From: Diplocarpon mali
Taxonomy: Eukaryota; Ascomycota; Leotiomycetes; Helotiales; Drepanopezizaceae
Reading direction: 5' to 3'
Length of the DNA: 64,000 nucleotides
Assembly (NCBI GenBank): GCA_024741835.1
Contig: JAENRP010000182.1
Coordinates: 17,149-81,148, forward strand
The notes below the pieces were generated by a model that worked only from the letters and a program-made list of their open reading frames with translations, was not told the DNA's origin and searched no databases. Positions 33,258 through 47,927 of the stretch are shown here, piece by piece; the stretch's first letter is position 1, and each line of letters opens with the position of its first letter. The translations under genes and the position numbers were made by a program.

Positions 33258-33674
33258 TATATCTTAAATAATAAAAGTAGTAGCCCTTACTACTATTAAT
33301 AAAGAATATAAAATAATATAAGTTAAAGCAATAGTATATCAATTACTAGTAAACCTTAAGTGCGAGAAAACTAATATATTAAAAGGCTTAAACTAAGGCT
33401 ATATTATTATTAAAGGTAAAAGAAAAAAAAGGGAAGTNNNNNNNNNNNNNNNNNNNNNNNNNNNNNNNNNNNNNNNNNNNNNNNNNNNNNNNNNNNNNNN
33501 NNNNNNNNNNNNNNNNNNNNNNNNNNNNNNNNNNNNNNNNNNNNNNNNNNNNNNTTATATATATATATATAGCTTTTCACCTATAGGCTAGGCCTAGGAG
33601 TTAGAAAATGAAACTAGCAAAACAAATAAGCTATGGAATTGTAAAAACAATTAAAAATAGTATTAACCTAAATA
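33258..33674 (-). other. G3 3' tail with assembly gap
   Basis: AT-rich non-coding sequence equivalent to 9852-10200 of G1, holding palindrome P14 (33579-33604), a TA repeat at 33555-33570 and 117 N at 33438-33554. Confidence 0.6.
33438..33554. other. Assembly gap (117 N)
   Basis: Unknown bases at the same element position as the G1 gap. A TATATATATATATA run borders it on the right, which points to an unresolved TA microsatellite. Confidence 0.95.
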
Positions 33675-36600
33675 TCAATTTTCCTTAGTTCTCTTTAAAG
33701 GGTAGGGAAACCTATTATTAAATAATACTCTCTTTGCTAAACGACTACTTCTTCTTATAATATTACTATTAGTATCCGATAAGATAGGTCTTAGTATAGT
33801 AGGAGCTTTAGTAGTTTAAGCAAATGCTAGTATACTTTAGCGGCTTCTACTAATAGGGAGAGAGACTTATATAGTAGTATTATTGTTATTATTATTATTA
33901 TTATCTTTAAGGGAATTGTCGATAATAGAAGAGAAGGAGGCAGGAGATTCTATAGATACTACTTCCTTAGCCTTGCCCTTTGCTAAATCAAGTTGCAGGC
34001 TAGGCCTAGGAGTTATATTAGGTATCTTTATATAAGGTTTCTTAGTGCTATACTTCTTAAATAGAATCGTCTTATCAATTATATTATTAGCTTTAATATT
34101 ATCATTAGAGCCTCTTATCTTAGTCTACGACTTATCTTTATATAGTTGCAGCTCTAGCTATTAAATTAGCTTCTAAGTATTAATAAAATCTTTAAAAAGT
34201 TCTTATTTATATTTCTTTAAATATGCTATTAGCTAAATCACATCTTTTGCAAATAAATCCTTTATAGTTATTACTACTAATAGGTTACTCTAGGGTCTCT
34301 TTCCTATAAGAGCCTCCGATAGGAGGCCACCTTTTATCATACTAAGGGTTATACGAAACTTAGTAAACAATTTACCTGCAATATTCTATCTTATAGGTTA
34401 AGGTCACTTTATATTAATAGAGTTAATGATAAAATCCTTTAAGTCAGTACTATTCTCAAGTGCTCTATTTCCAACCACCTTAGTATAATTATTACTAATT
34501 ATCAAAAAACCGCCTTTGCCAGGTTCCTATTTAGACTTTAGGTTAACGAATATGCCTTATCTTATAAATACTGAAAATGGGATAGTCTTATTAGAAATAT
34601 ATTCCTCTAAGGGCGTTCTTTATTTAATACTTAGTTCTTTTCATTAACTAGCGCTTTATACCAGGTTTATTAAGACCTATTAAGCATTTTTAAGCCTAGG
34701 TAGTATAAGGATTAATAACTCGTGCGACTTTTCCTATATTGCAAATTGTCTAATGGACTGCTTAGCTACTAGAATCATATAGTAATCGATAGTCCTATTA
34801 TTAAGCATAGTAACTTATAAGCTAGGCCTAGGAGTCAATCTAACGAATCTTGTATTAGCGTCAATTCTAATAGAAACTACTTTCGTATAATAGTCAATCC
34901 CTATAAATTGCACCAGCTTAGGATATATTACTAACTTATATAAAGAATTATAATAAGTTAGCAGAGCACTTAGATACAATCCATAGTGCATTCTTAGCAT
35001 TTGTTATATTAGACTATAAGTTATATTATAAAGAAATGCAGATAGAGGTGCTAGTTTCTTATTAGATACTCGAAAATGATATTTATATATTTCCAGTTCT
35101 TCTTATACTAATACTAAAAATAAAGTCTTTATGCGAGAACTATGACTATATATGCGTATAGTACTTAGAAAAGCGCAGCTGAACAATTTAGGCATATTTA
35201 AAAACACTTTACTATAAAGTGATATTAAGTTATTGCTAGCTAGTATAGCACTATACTAGGCAGGAGTCTAGGCGATATTATAGAATAATTTCAAAGCTTT
35301 AAGCTCTACTTTAAACTTAGCGAAACCTAACAATATATCTTTCTTAACCTAGCTCGCTATTCTATTGCTAATGGCCATAATTGCATAATTCCCTAGGTAT
35401 AGTAAAAATAGCTTTAGGTCAGGGGCAGTGCAAAATTTATAGATATTAAATAACATATCTTTATTATTAAGGCCTATTATTGCCAGCCCATAGTACTGCG
35501 CGTATTATTATTTATAAAGGGCGCAGAATTTATTAAAATTAAAGTCCTCAAACGTTCCTACCACAAATTTAAAGAGTCTTATTTTCATTTCTAGTATTAC
35601 TATAATCTTAAACCTATCGCTATGCTATAGTATTATCTTAATATTAAAGGGAACTTAATAGCATTCTATAGAGATAATAGTTATATTATCTTCTGACTTT
35701 TCTTTAAGAATATAGTAGTTACTATTCAATTTCTTATAGTTGATAAAGAACTATATGATATTATCTATAGAGAATTCGTCTTACTATAACTTCATAATCT
35801 GTTTAATAGCCCTTGCCGTTCCCTCTTATACTAATAAAACTTCTCTTTGACCTTCTTTCTTTAAACGTTTCATTATTAACTTATAGAATTTTAGGACGAA
35901 TTTTTGCAAGTCCTTAGGGAAGGATTGTATAATATTAGTAATATCTTTCTTATTATTATTAAAAATCTCTAGCATATTAGGGATAGTATTACTTTCTTCA
36001 TCTGACATTTCATTATCTAAGTCTATATTATTACGCGTATTAACCCGCGGGCCAGGCTCGCGAGTCAATTTCTTTGCCACTAGTATTTAGGATATTTAAG
36101 GCATTTCTAAGGACAGCGATTTAAACTCATTTGAGTCTAATGAATAAGGGTTATAATAGTTAGCAATTTGTATTCTTAGTATTATAGGCACCTTATGCTC
36201 AAGGACCTCCTCCTCATATGGTACTTCCACTTATAGGCCGGGCCTATGGGTCAAATCTTCCTTATTAGTCTGTTCTACTAAGGGTAGCAGCAGCTTCGAA
36301 GCAGCAGATATAACAAATTCCTATCTCTTTAACTTATTATTAAAGAAGTTCATTATATACTTAGCCAGGTAAATCATCTTTTCTTTTATAATAAGCAGTC
36401 TGCACTATAATTGTTAAAGGCCAAGGGTGTTTAAAACAGTTTAGTTGGGAAGTGCGAAATTGTTATACTATAAAGGATTATCTTTTATAGTTTGAATAGT
36501 AAAGTGCATAATAGTACTTAAGAACCTTACGAACTTTCTGCTTCTTATGCTATTTCCTTAGAGTTTCTTTATACCCTCTTATATTATAAAATGGTTTAAC

Positions 36601-37094
36601 ACCTATATGGCCTTTGCTATAGGTTAGTAGGTTTTAAAGATTTTACTAAGCCCCTGTAGGGCATTATTAGCGGTAATATCATTTATAAAGTGACTCTGGA
36701 AAAGCATACCTCAGGTGCCTTTAGTAAATTGTCTTAGCCTCTTTATATATTTATCTTTCTTATCTCAGTTCTTTTGAAACAAATCCACTGAGTTAGCATA
36801 CCCTTAGTACTTTTATAAAAATTTCTTATAGTCAATACCTTTAATCTTAAGTTTATTATCAAGGAAGTCATTAAACCTTAGAAATCCTTCTTCTATAGTA
36901 GAAATCCTATAATTAAGTATATTAATAGATAAGTTTAAGAATACTTATTATTCTATTTCGCCTAACGTTCTATAGGTAGTTACTATATCTTCTAATGATC
37001 TTAAAGCTTTTCTATCCTAAGAAAATCCTCCTTTTAATATTAGTTTATTATTAGGAGTGCTTAGGGATTTGCTGCCTAAGGCAATAACTGCTAT
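33675..37094 (-). pseudogene. G3 ORF-Y (1139 codons, ends in TGA, RIP-broken)
   Basis: Exactly 3420 nt as in G1 and G4. It keeps the TGA stop (33675-33677), supporting this as the original end. The start is ATA. Two stretches remain open and confirm the frame: minus 36080-35826, with LTREPGPRVN followed by DNEMSDEESN and the Lys-rich helix KFVLKFYKLIMKRLKKEG; and minus 35000-34815, which begins LRMHYGLYLSALLTYY and ends in palindrome P12 (RLTPRPSL). Palindromes P10-P13 lie at 36228, 36041, 34812 and 33990. Function unknown; see the G1 copy for the comparison with X. Confidence 0.7.
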
Positions 37095-37699
37095 GCTCTT
37101 CTTAAGTGTGGCTTTCTTAAATGAGTTTAAGGGCGCTATAGTGAATCAGCTTATTAAGAAACGTAGAGCTAAATAAGTAGATGATTATTAGGAAAGATTA
37201 ATCGATATAAGAGGCTTATATTAGAAAAGATTGATAATAGATAGATAATAGTAGTAGTGTTAGTATTATAGGTTTAATAGGGTTATAGAAAAAGTAAAAA
37301 AAAGTAAAATCGTAATACAAGGAGAGGCTTATTTATAAAGTTTAGAATCGCACTAATGCACAAAGGAAAAGTAGGTATAATAAGCTTAGAAGTAGGAATA
37401 AAAGTAGGGTATAACGCATATAAGGACCTATAATTGGTAAATGATAATTATCAAAGGTAAGGATGATATTTTAAAGGTAAGCGTTAAAAAGTTGTATATA
37501 AAGGAAATAATCAAAGGATAGATTATATAAAGAATAAAATAAAGTAAAGAATATATATAAAATAGAATAATAAATAAAGAATAAAGAGGTGCTAGTATTT
37601 AGGAAGTAGATAATCTTAAAAAAGATTTAACTCGAATTCATAAGTCCTTTAAATAGTCTTTTCTAAGGGTAATAGGCTAGATTCCTTAGATTGCTTAAC
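37095..37699 (-). other. G3 X-Y spacer
   Basis: 605 bases, the same length as in G1 and G4, pyrimidine-rich on the minus strand. A candidate promoter and leader for ORF-Y; no conserved coding frame. Confidence 0.4.
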
Positions 37700-40600
37700 T
37701 TAATTGTTGGTTCTATTATCACTTTGGAGTCTTCTTCTCTTATATTAATTCTTACCTCTTAGCGATTTCTCTAATTCAGGTGCCTCTATTAAAGGAACCT
37801 CTATTTATACCCTTAGGTTTAGTAACCGAGGTTTATCCGAACTATCTCGTAGGCTTAAGCCAGCCGAGTCTAACCTTACTTGTAGGCTGGGCTCGCGAGT
37901 CAGTCTTGGCGTTTCTAAGCTTAAGGGTAAAAACAGGGGATTAGTACCTAAATTAGGGTCTAATACTATACTAAAGTCTTAGTTTATCTCTTTTCTAAAT
38001 TTTCTTATAATAATACCTTTATTAATTAGTGCATTAGGCTCTTAGATAGCATTTACTTTATTACACTATCCCTAAGACTTAAGTCTATAAAGAAGCGACT
38101 TAGTATTTATAATATTCATCTAGGCCTTAATAAGGGCGTTAAAGAGCTTTTGATTATATTCTATAAGGTGGATTTTCAATTTATCTTTATTAAAAAGAAA
38201 TAACTCCTATACTTCGATTATAACTAATAGATCCGTCTAAAAGCGTTAATTAACAATAGCTTTAAAGAGGCTACTATAGTTCTTAAGATGAAAAGCTGCT
38301 TTAAAAGGTGCAGTAGTTCTACTTGCGTTAATTTATTAAGGTATTAAAGGTTGCTTTAAAGCAAAGATTTAAAAGATAAAATCGGAGATTCAAGTCTTAT
38401 TTTCTAAGGTATTATTATTAAGGACGGCTATGTAATTATTATAAAAGGCTATAAAACCACTAGTCTTATAAGAATTGTTTAAAAGTATTTTAAGAAGGTA
38501 TCTCTATTTTATTATTATTATAATTGGATTGCTATTATTAGTAATAGGTTGCAAGATCTCCTTTTGCTTTAACTTTGCGGTCATTTAAGCTAATTAAGAT
38601 TTTGAACCAAGTACTTAAGAAGTCTATTGACTTATCTTCTTCGCAGATAGAGTAAGTTTTACAATCAACTAAGAGCCGACCTACCTATTAAGGCTTTTAA
38701 AAGCTGGCCCTTATCTGATTAGTAGGATCTGATAATCTAAGACTTGCTTTCTAATAAAATTGACTCGCGGGCTAGGACCGCGAGTGAAAATCGGAATTTC
38801 TTTATTAGTAGCACTTGTATCTCTTTTTATTAAAACGACTTAATTATAAAGACTAAGGCTAATCAATTAAAGAGGTTTAAAGTAGGCTATAAGCTAATAG
38901 GCTCCTCTACTTTTCACTATTATAGCTAAGAGGTAGAGTTTATAATGCATTTAAAGGACTTATTAAGTAAGGCTAAATATTATATTATAGAGAAAATAAG
39001 AAAGTATAAAGGTTACGTTATCTATAAGGCAGAAGTAATAAAGGTACATCTCTACTTCTTATCTTATAATAAAGAGGAATATACCTATAAAAGCACTATT
39101 ATTAGTAGTAAAATTATCAGTTAAGAAGCGGCATCCGAAGGGTTCAGGTATTACAATTGACCCTTCTTCCTTTATTTCCTCTTGCTATTTATTGCTTAAT
39201 AATATTGAAAAGAAAGAATTATTCTATTTAATCGGCTTTAATACCTTTAAGGCTTTAGGATCAGCCTTGAATTTTATAGCACTTAAAGATGCCTCTATTA
39301 TTAATAGGTTAGATTTGCATATCCTTAAAGAGATAAAGAACTAATTATTAAAGTAGATTAGAAAAAGATTAATATCTTTTACTATATAAAGAAGTTCGAG
39401 GTATTTAATAGTTTTATTAATATCAAATCCTTTATAATTAAGACTATAGTAAACCAAAAGAGAGCAAATATAAAGGTCGCAAAGTCTTCTTCCTTCGATT
39501 CCTATATTAAGAAGATACTATTAAAAGTAAGTCTTTATTGCAAAGGACACTTGAATATTATATTATTCTCTAAGCTTAAGGTTGAGAATAACCAATTAAG
39601 GCATATTGCTACAATTATAAATATCTTAATTAATAGATTCCTTTTCGTATTCTCTTTCTTATAAGATAAAATAGTCTCGCTTAGCATTTAAGAGACTAGG
39701 TTCTTAACTTTTATAATTATTAAAGAATTAAATAATATCTATAAAGGCGAACTTATCTAAGATAAGCTATTAAATCTATCTAATAGCTCTCTTAATTATC
39801 TTTAGAGCAATAGGAATAAGGTCTTCCCTTATATTATTATTTCTAAAATAGTTATATATAGATATAAAGAAGTTAAGAACTAGCTCCTTTAAGTTATTAG
39901 AAAAGGAGTCTAAGTAAGCGCGCAATCCTTTAGTTTTAAATTGCAAATTAGCTAAAGTGGCTATCGAATGATCTATCCTTTTTAAAGGTTAAGCTAAAAT
40001 AAGTCGTTTAGCTAAAGGAGAGTCTTTTAAAGATTCTAAAAATTCTAAAGAGGCTATATTAAGCGTTTAAGTAGTTTATTTAATAGCGGTTTCTAGAATT
40101 ATTTTAATAAAAGGTAGGTTAAGTCCAGTTTTAAAATTCTTATTTCTAACTCTTAATCTAGGACTATAAGTTAAATTATATAGTTTAGCACTTATTATAT
40201 CTTTAGGTTAAGAAGCGAATTTTAAGGCAGGCTTAATTATAAATAACCAATTCCCTTTTTTATTATTAAAGAAATCTCGTTTAAACCTTATTATAAGAGT
40301 CCAGTTCTCTTTTAAAATAAGCAAACTATAAGCAGAAGCGCAGAGCCTTAGTATATTAATAATAGTGCTATTAGGTAGGGTAATATCTATAGCTTAATTT
40401 GATCTTTTTATAGCCCTATTAGCTATTATAAGTACTATATTAAATAGGCCTATAAATTTGCGATTGCAAATTCGATTGCCTTAGAATTTTACTACTCCTT
40501 TTTAAATAATAAAGAAATTGAGAATCTGAATAGCTTTAGTAGTAGGAGTATTTTCCTTAAGAATTTTTAATAATACTTATCTTCTATTATTAAAATTAAT

Positions 40601-41017
40601 ATTTATTAAAAAGCGCAAATAAAATAAGAGTCCTCTCTTATTAATAGTTAAATTATCTAGTTATTAAATAGATTCTTCTCTTTTATCTTAGTCTATTTTA
40701 AAAGTATTAGCTAAGGTTATATATTAATTTGCATTAGCTAAGAATTCCTCTTTAGAGATTCCCTTTAGTCTTAATTCTTTAATTAAGAAGTTATTAAATT
40801 AGAGAATTCCAAGGGCCACTTAGGTTAAAAGGTTATTAATAGCATTCGCATAAGCTAAAAGGAGTTTCTATTGCTTTATATCCCCTAAGGCTGCGTAAGT
40901 CGATTTGAAGTTTTCTAATAATGCAATAGCTTTACCGTTTTAAGAGAAGTTTATAACTAGTATTTATTCATCCCTTATTATAGTAAATAAAACCATTTAT
41001 GAATTCTTTAAAGGTAT
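37700..41017 (-). pseudogene. G3 ORF-X (1105 codons, RIP-broken)
   Basis: 3318 nt, identical in length to G1 and G4. The start is ATA (mutated ATG) at 41017-41015 and the stop TAA (mutated TGA) at 37702-37700. The same landmark blocks as G1 can be read, including the LRM-H-LYLLA block near residue 686 and the basic C-terminal tail. Palindromes P7, P8 and P9 are at 40148, 38762 and 37877. G3 diverges from the other copies just past the stop (37600-37700). Confidence 0.7.
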
Positions 41018-41320
41018 ATTACTTATAAAAGATAGGGAGTATAAATAAGAGAGTTTAATAGGATATAAGAATTAAAAGGGCATATAAGCTACAATAGGTT
41101 TACTATATATATATTAAGGAAATTGGACTTTTTAATTTATTATTTAAGGAAAGTAATAGGAATACTATAATTAAAGGCTAATATTAAAAATACAAAATAA
41201 GTCAGAGTAGGTAAGAATTTAAAGTGATCTTAAAAGATCTATATCCTAAATAATAAAAGAGGCGTCTTTGCTAAAAATGTAAAAACAAGGATTAAAGGAA
41301 GGTAGGATAATTAATAGGCT
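41018..41320 (-). other. G3 pol to ORF-X intergenic region
   Basis: Equivalent to 2201-2508 of G1; pyrimidine-rich on the minus strand with a TATATATATA run near 41105. No gene seen. Confidence 0.4.
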
Positions 41321-44300
41321 AAGAAATCGTTTAGTATTCTAATTTATATTCTTTAGATATTTTAAGAATAATAACTTAAGGTTGCGATTAGTTAGGTATT
41401 TTAATATTCTTTACTCGCAGGATTAGCTTATAAGTTAAGTTAGAAAAATCTTAATCTTTATCTAAGGGTTTAAAATTGCTTATATTGCCGTTGGTTCTTA
41501 TAAAGGATTTAAAGGTTATATTAATTTCTAATTCGTCTTTTAAAGGGAATAAGGTCTAGTTGCATTAATAAAAGCGCTTCAGTCGGTTAGCTATAAAGGT
41601 TCCTTTAATATCGACTCTATTAAGTTCCTAAAGAGAATAGTATCCCTTTTCTTTCTACTTAAATTTAACCTTAAATAGATTAAGCTATCGATAGTTAAGT
41701 TTAATATCTACTAATATATTAATACTTCTTATAATATTATAGATTAGGATAAGATCATCTTTTCGAATAGGGTGCATTTTAAGTACTTTAAAAGCAGCTT
41801 ACGCTTCTTTAGCTTTTTCCTAATATCGTTTCTTTTATAAAATGATTTCCTTTATATCTATATCTTAAAGCTTAAGTTATTAGCATCTTATTATAAGTAA
41901 ATTAGAATAGTTCCAAATTTGACTATAGTCGAATAATCTTTAAATAAGCTATTAGGATTTAAGAGGGAGCTATACCTCTCTACTATAGATAAGGAAGAAT
42001 AGTATAACTTTAGTCGGTTTATAGATTGTCATTTAATAAGCAAAGAGTATTTTATAAAAGCGTTTTATCTAATCCTTAAATCCTTTATAAGTAACTTTAG
42101 ATAGACTATTAAGAATATTATAATATTCTTATTTTACTACTCTATTAGCTTTCGAGTTATACGCTGAGATTTGAACCTATTTAATACTATATTTTCATAA
42201 GAAAGCTTTAACTACTCTTTTATTTTTAAGGCCTTTATTAATAGTTAATTTATTAAAAAGTCTATAGTAATAGACTATATCTTCTTAAAGGAACTTTGCA
42301 ATAGATTTAGAATTAGTAGATTTTAAAGGTCGTCCTTTAAGCTATTTTAATAGGTCTTCTTTTATTAGAATAAAATATATTATCCTATTCTTAATAGTTA
42401 ATACTTATATAATATTAAAGCTGACTTTATAGAAAAGGCCTAATGGCTAGGTTAGGAATAAGGGATTTTCCTTACAACTAGGTTTTCATTTCTAATAAGG
42501 GATGCAACTTTTTATAAAAGCTTTACAATCTTTAAAAGAGCCTTTTTAAAAGAATTTTCTTAAGAGTTGGTAGTAAGTGGACTTAGCTCCTTAATAGCTA
42601 GTTTTCTTATAAATATCCTAAATAGCCTTAGCCCTTAGTTTTTTATTATCTAAGCAAAGTTGTATAAGGAATAAGTTATCGCTCCTTTTAAACAATCGTC
42701 TTCTTTATATTAGATAAATCAGAGCTTTAGCTTTGAATTTTTAAAAATCCTTAAAAGTAACTGTCTTTAGTCATTTAAGCGTAATTAAAAACTTCGCGAT
42801 TTCTTTAAAGTCACTTAAATAGTTAAGTAATAAAATTCTCTTATTTAACTCGCGGGCTAAGCTTATAAGTTAAGTCCCTTTAAGGCAATATATTAATAGA
42901 TAATCAACTTCGTTTTCTACCTACTTATTAATATTTATTTTATTTTCTTTAATTAAATTAAAGGGGTAGTGCTAAGTTCTTTTTAAAAGGCCGTTAGTAG
43001 TAGTATTTTTCATTCTTAGAATATATTTAACTTTAAAGTCTATTAGTCTCATTTAAGCAATCCATTTTATTAGCAAGGCTTTTAATAGGTCGCTTATAGC
43101 TCTATTCAGTTATTCTACTAGCACTTTAACATTAGTTTTAAGAATGATATAAGTGCTATAGAGGTCGCTTCTCATCTTTTTCATTGCCTTTAAAGCGCCT
43201 TTGCATTCCTATTTAATAGTATTATACTTTATCTCTACTAGATTCTAAAGACTACTTTTAAAGTAAGCTAAATGTCTTTTTTATTAGCTATTAGCTTATT
43301 AAAAGACGGTACCCTATTTAATTAAGCTTGCGTTAACTATTAGTATAATTAGGCCAGCATCGGCTCTATAGTCTATTTTAATTAGATAAGGCACTTTAAG
43401 TAACGCTTGCTTCAGTTGTTTTATAGCCTCCATTTAGGGTTTCTCCTATTAAAACTCAGCCCCTTTCCAAAATAAGAAGTAAATAAGTGCTACCTTTTTA
43501 GCAAAATCCTTAATCTAAATGCAATAGTATACTATAACTCTAATAAACGCGTAAGCTTCTGCTATATTATTACACCTCTTCTATTTATCGATTTTAAGTA
43601 CTTTAGCCCTCTAAGGACTTCGGCCATTAGAATTAGTAATAAAACTAATAATTTCTATTAATAGGAGATAGTATTATAACTTCGGACCAACTATTGCTCT
43701 TGCCCTTTCGAATTATATAAGTACCTGGTTTAGGTTCTAAATATATTCTATTATAAATCATTATATGCTAGGGAGAACTTCTTTATAATTATAGAATGAT
43801 CTTAATCCTTTTACTCTTATATTATCTATATAAGGGAGCGCAATATTAGGTATATAATCTATTAGTATTTTATAGATTACTTAGACAAATTAAGCGATTA
43901 AATTTATAGCCCTTTAAGGTAATCTTATTATCTAAAGTAGCCTAAGAGGGGTTTGAATTGCTATTATATCTCTCGATTTAATATTAAGAATGAATTGGTT
44001 ATATCTAAAGAAGAAGTTAATAAGAGAGCTGCGGGTTAATCCTGCGAATTTATTTAAAAACTTATCTATATTCAAAGGAATATTAGCGTTTTTAATAGTT
44101 ACTTAATTCATCTTTACTACTGCTATTATTAATCTATAAGTTCCCTTCTCCTTTTTAGTAACTAGGAACCATTTATTCTTATAAGGGCTATTACAGAACT
44201 TAAGAATACCTTACTTTAGCCTATCCTTTAATATTTCAATTACCTTTTCTTAGAGAGCTTTAGGGACTTTGAATGTTTTCTCTTGCTAAGCTTTATAAGG

Positions 44301-44812
44301 TATTATCTTAATCTTAATATAAGGTATAACCTCTTTTTAAATCTGGCTAAGTTCTATTTAATCAAAAGCCAAGGCGTCCTTTTGATTTGTTAAGGTTTTA
44401 TAGAATAGTTTACATTCTTACTCTATTAATTCTTCTCTAATTTTTAGCATATCGAAACGTTCTTTTATTAATTAATATCTAATAGGTTTATTAGAAAATC
44501 TGCCTATAATAAACTTATCGAATTTGCCACCTAGCTTTAGAGGTCGAAGCTTCTTATCTTATTTAAACTAATCATCCAGTCCTCTAGGCTTTAAGCTATT
44601 AGAGATTCCCTAATCTACCAGTTGTACTTTATTAGCCTTGCTTTTATATATAGTTCGAATATTAGCTAGTACTATACTTCTTTGCTTCTTTCCTTTTTTA
44701 TCAAATCTTATAAAACGATCCGAATTTTCCTTTTTAAAAACAATTAAAAGATTTTTTAAGTTATTAATTTAAAGTATATAGATAGAAATGTTATTAGTAA
44801 TTTTATTATTTT

Positions 44813-44839
44813 TCACTTATAGGTCTAGCCTATAAGTGG
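44813..44839. repeat. Palindrome P4 (protease-RT)
   Basis: CACTTATAGG-TCTAG-CCTATAAGTG, an almost perfect inverted repeat. Flanked by T runs on both sides. Equivalents at 26398-26423 (G2) and 52725-52752 (G4). Confidence 0.65.
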
Positions 44840-44974
44840 TTTTTAGGTTTTTCAAAATGATTAGTGAATTATTGAAATTTATAAAACAAACTCTCTTCTT
44901 TACTTTATTTTTCTTTTTTTTTAATTATTAAGCTAATAAAACGCCGATTATACTATTTTTCAAAATTCCAGATT

Positions 44975-45001
44975 TGACTCTTAGTCTAGGACTGCAAGTT
45001 A
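44975..45001. repeat. Palindrome P3 (protease-RT)
   Basis: ACTCTTAGTCTAGGACTGCA, then AGT. Equivalents at 26237-26263 (G2) and 52564-52590 (G4). Confidence 0.6.
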
Positions 45002-46890
45002 AATCACTATTATTTAAAATCGATAAACTTACCTTTCTTTTGCTATAACTCCTTACTAAGTGCCTTCCTTTACTAGTATTAAGCCTAGCCCTTATACTAG
45101 CTAATCGTTTCCTAAAACCTTATTTTAGAATTCAGCTATATCTCTTGCAATAACTATTTATCCTTCTAAGGATCGATCTATATTCTAAAGGCTAGCTTTT
45201 ATAAGCCTATCTTTAAGATAGTTAAATATTAGCTAAGATTCTAAAATAAAAGGCATTTTTAAAAGAATATTATTTAAAGAATTCTCTATTACTAGAAAGT
45301 TAGTATAATTAATAATTCCTCTAACTCTAACCTTTACGTTTTTCACCTATCTATTAAAATTGTATTTCGATCTAAAGATAGTTGAATAAATAAGGAGTTA
45401 ATCGCTAACGATTATCAATTAAGCTATTTCTACTACTTTTCTAATTATTATATTAACTTTTGAACTATAATTAATTAAAGCCTTTGCTTTAATTGATTCT
45501 TCTATTAAACAAATAATAATAGGGCTTTTTATTACAATTGCTAAACAATTTCAATTAATATTCTAAGATATTAAAGCTATTACTATAATATTATAGTACC
45601 TCTAAGTTCTTTCGTTTTCTACAATCTAGAGACATTTAATCAAGGCTAAGTGCTTTTTAAAGTTCTTTTATACTATAATTTCCATTTCCTTATTATTATT
45701 CAAATCTTTAAAGGCAACTGGGATATGCTTTCTTAGCACTTTATTAAAGCGTTTAATTAAATTAAATAGGTCTTTAAATATAAGGTTAATTTACTAAGCT
45801 ATAATATTCTATATAGCTTTTTCTATTGCGGTTAAACTAGCGTATTTGTTAATGAATTTTTCTTATTTTAATATTTGTCTCTTTCGCTTAAGGTCAGGGG
45901 TCTACGCAATAACTTTAACTTCTTAATCTTTAAGTTTAAAGCTATCTTTATCTATTATATCTCTAATTAATTCGTCTATTATATTAGCTTTATCCTTATT
46001 TACTATAGTTCTAGATTATTAGATATCTTTTAGCGTTTGGACTTTATATTAAGATTCCTAAGTTGCATATGCTAATTTCTGGACTTTAGCTGGTTTTATT
46101 AGTATTAGTGGAGTGGAAGATCTAGAAGGACGCTAAGAATTCTAAGGGTTCTTAAATATAGAAGTAGTATTAATATTAATTGAAATATTATTATTAACTT
46201 ATCTTAAAATAGAGATGCCTTTAACTTCTATAGCTATTTGATTAGAAGCTAGGTCCTTAAGAACTCCTTTAGGTAGATTGCTAGTTGGACCTATATATAT
46301 ATAAGTTGGGATTTTAGCGTTTATATCTATAATATGCTATTATTCGACTAAATTCTTATCCTATTTTATATTATATATTATTGTTCGAATAGTTTGTAAC
46401 TATAAGTAATTCTAGTGCTTTTTAATAGGGATAGCTTCTGGCCTAGGATCCTTAATGTAAAGTATCTTATACTTGTTAATATGCATAACCTTAGTATTAA
46501 TAAAATAAAGGAAAAGAGGGCAATTATTGCAATACTTATATAGAGTGCAGTTGGGTTCTTTATTATTATAAAAGTTGCAGGTTAGTTGTCTTCTATTGCC
46601 ATTTCCTTAGTACTTTATAGCATTGATATTGGCAGAGTGCTAGTTAGGATTAATTCCTCCTTCTTTAGCTAGCTATTGCATTCTTATATTAGCTGGTTGT
46701 TTTAAATGATAAGAAGTAGGAGTTTGATAATAGGAACTATTAGATTGGCTTATAGTAGCTGAGTTTTATCTATTACTAAATTAGGGAATATGCTATTTTT
46801 CTTATAAGAGATTATTAATCCTAGTTTCTAAGCTTTAGATTTAGAGCTTTGCAAATTAGGTCTTAAGTTCCTTAATTCTAGAGTTGGATC

Positions 46891-46918
46891 TTACTCCTAG
46901 GTCGGGCCTATAAGTGAA
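46891..46918. repeat. Palindrome P2 (gag C-terminal region)
   Basis: ACTCCTAGG-TCGGG-CCTATAAGT. Equivalent in G2 at 17123-17150. Confidence 0.65.
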
Positions 46919-47900
46919 AGGTATGACTACTAGGTTCTTTTTTACCTCTTCTATAACTTCTAAAGCTTTTAAGTGTTCTTGGACCAGGCTCTTAAGGTCT
47001 TTAGTATAAGAGGGAGTAAGGGCTTTTTCCTACTCTATAGCATTAATAGTTCTTTTATTAAGATTTGATTTTAAAGCAAAGGCTGAGAATTCCTTAAATA
47101 AGGCAAAGGTTATAAGGTCTTACTTATTAATTTTAAAATGCTTAATAATCTTATTTTAAAGGCCAGTAGGTAATTTAAATAAGAAAAGGCAGCCTCTTTT
47201 AACTTTGCTAAGTATTTTCTAGCTGATTAAGGTATTTAATATATAAGTAAAAGTCCAATAGTAGTTTTTAAGTTCCTTAGGAGTATAAGTGACTAGAATA
47301 AATTCCTTTAAGAAAGCTAGGGTATTGCGAATCTGCTATCTATTAAATTCTCGGAATTCAGACTTAAGAGCCTTAATAAGGAGTTCTTATAAATTATACG
47401 TTTTCTATTTAAGGAGGGATTTGATAATATCTTTGCTTATATAGTTATAGTAGCAAGGGAGTTGAGAAATCATATCCTCTTATATAATACTAAAATCGTA
47501 ATAAGTTTCCTTATATTGCTTAAGGAAATTAGTGATATTGGCGCTTATAAAGTAAGGAGCGCTAAGGGAACTAGGGAGGGGAAAGTAATTAGTAATAGCC
47601 TTAAATGCGGCTATTATCATTTTATATTAACTGTTTAGGTTAATAGAATCTATAAGAGGCAAAGGGGAAGCTTTAATATTATAAGATTGATTGCTAAGAG
47701 GAGTACTTTAAAATTCAAAAGGGCTTAAAGAGCGTTTAGAATCTAAGTTAATCTTAAAGTGACTAGGACGAGTTTGAAAAGATTTAAATAAAGGGTTAGT
47801 AAAAAGTTTAAAATTATTATTATTATTAGTATTTTTAAGCGTTGATATTAAAAAAGTAGGTAGTAGTCCTAAGTTATTTAAAGATATCTTTTTATCCTCC

Positions 47901-47927
47901 TACTTATAGGCTAGGCCTAGGAGTGGA
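47901..47927. repeat. Palindrome P1 (gag N-terminal region)
   Basis: Core TATAGGCTAGGCCTA with outer ACT...AGT. Equivalent in G2 at 16115-16140. Confidence 0.65.
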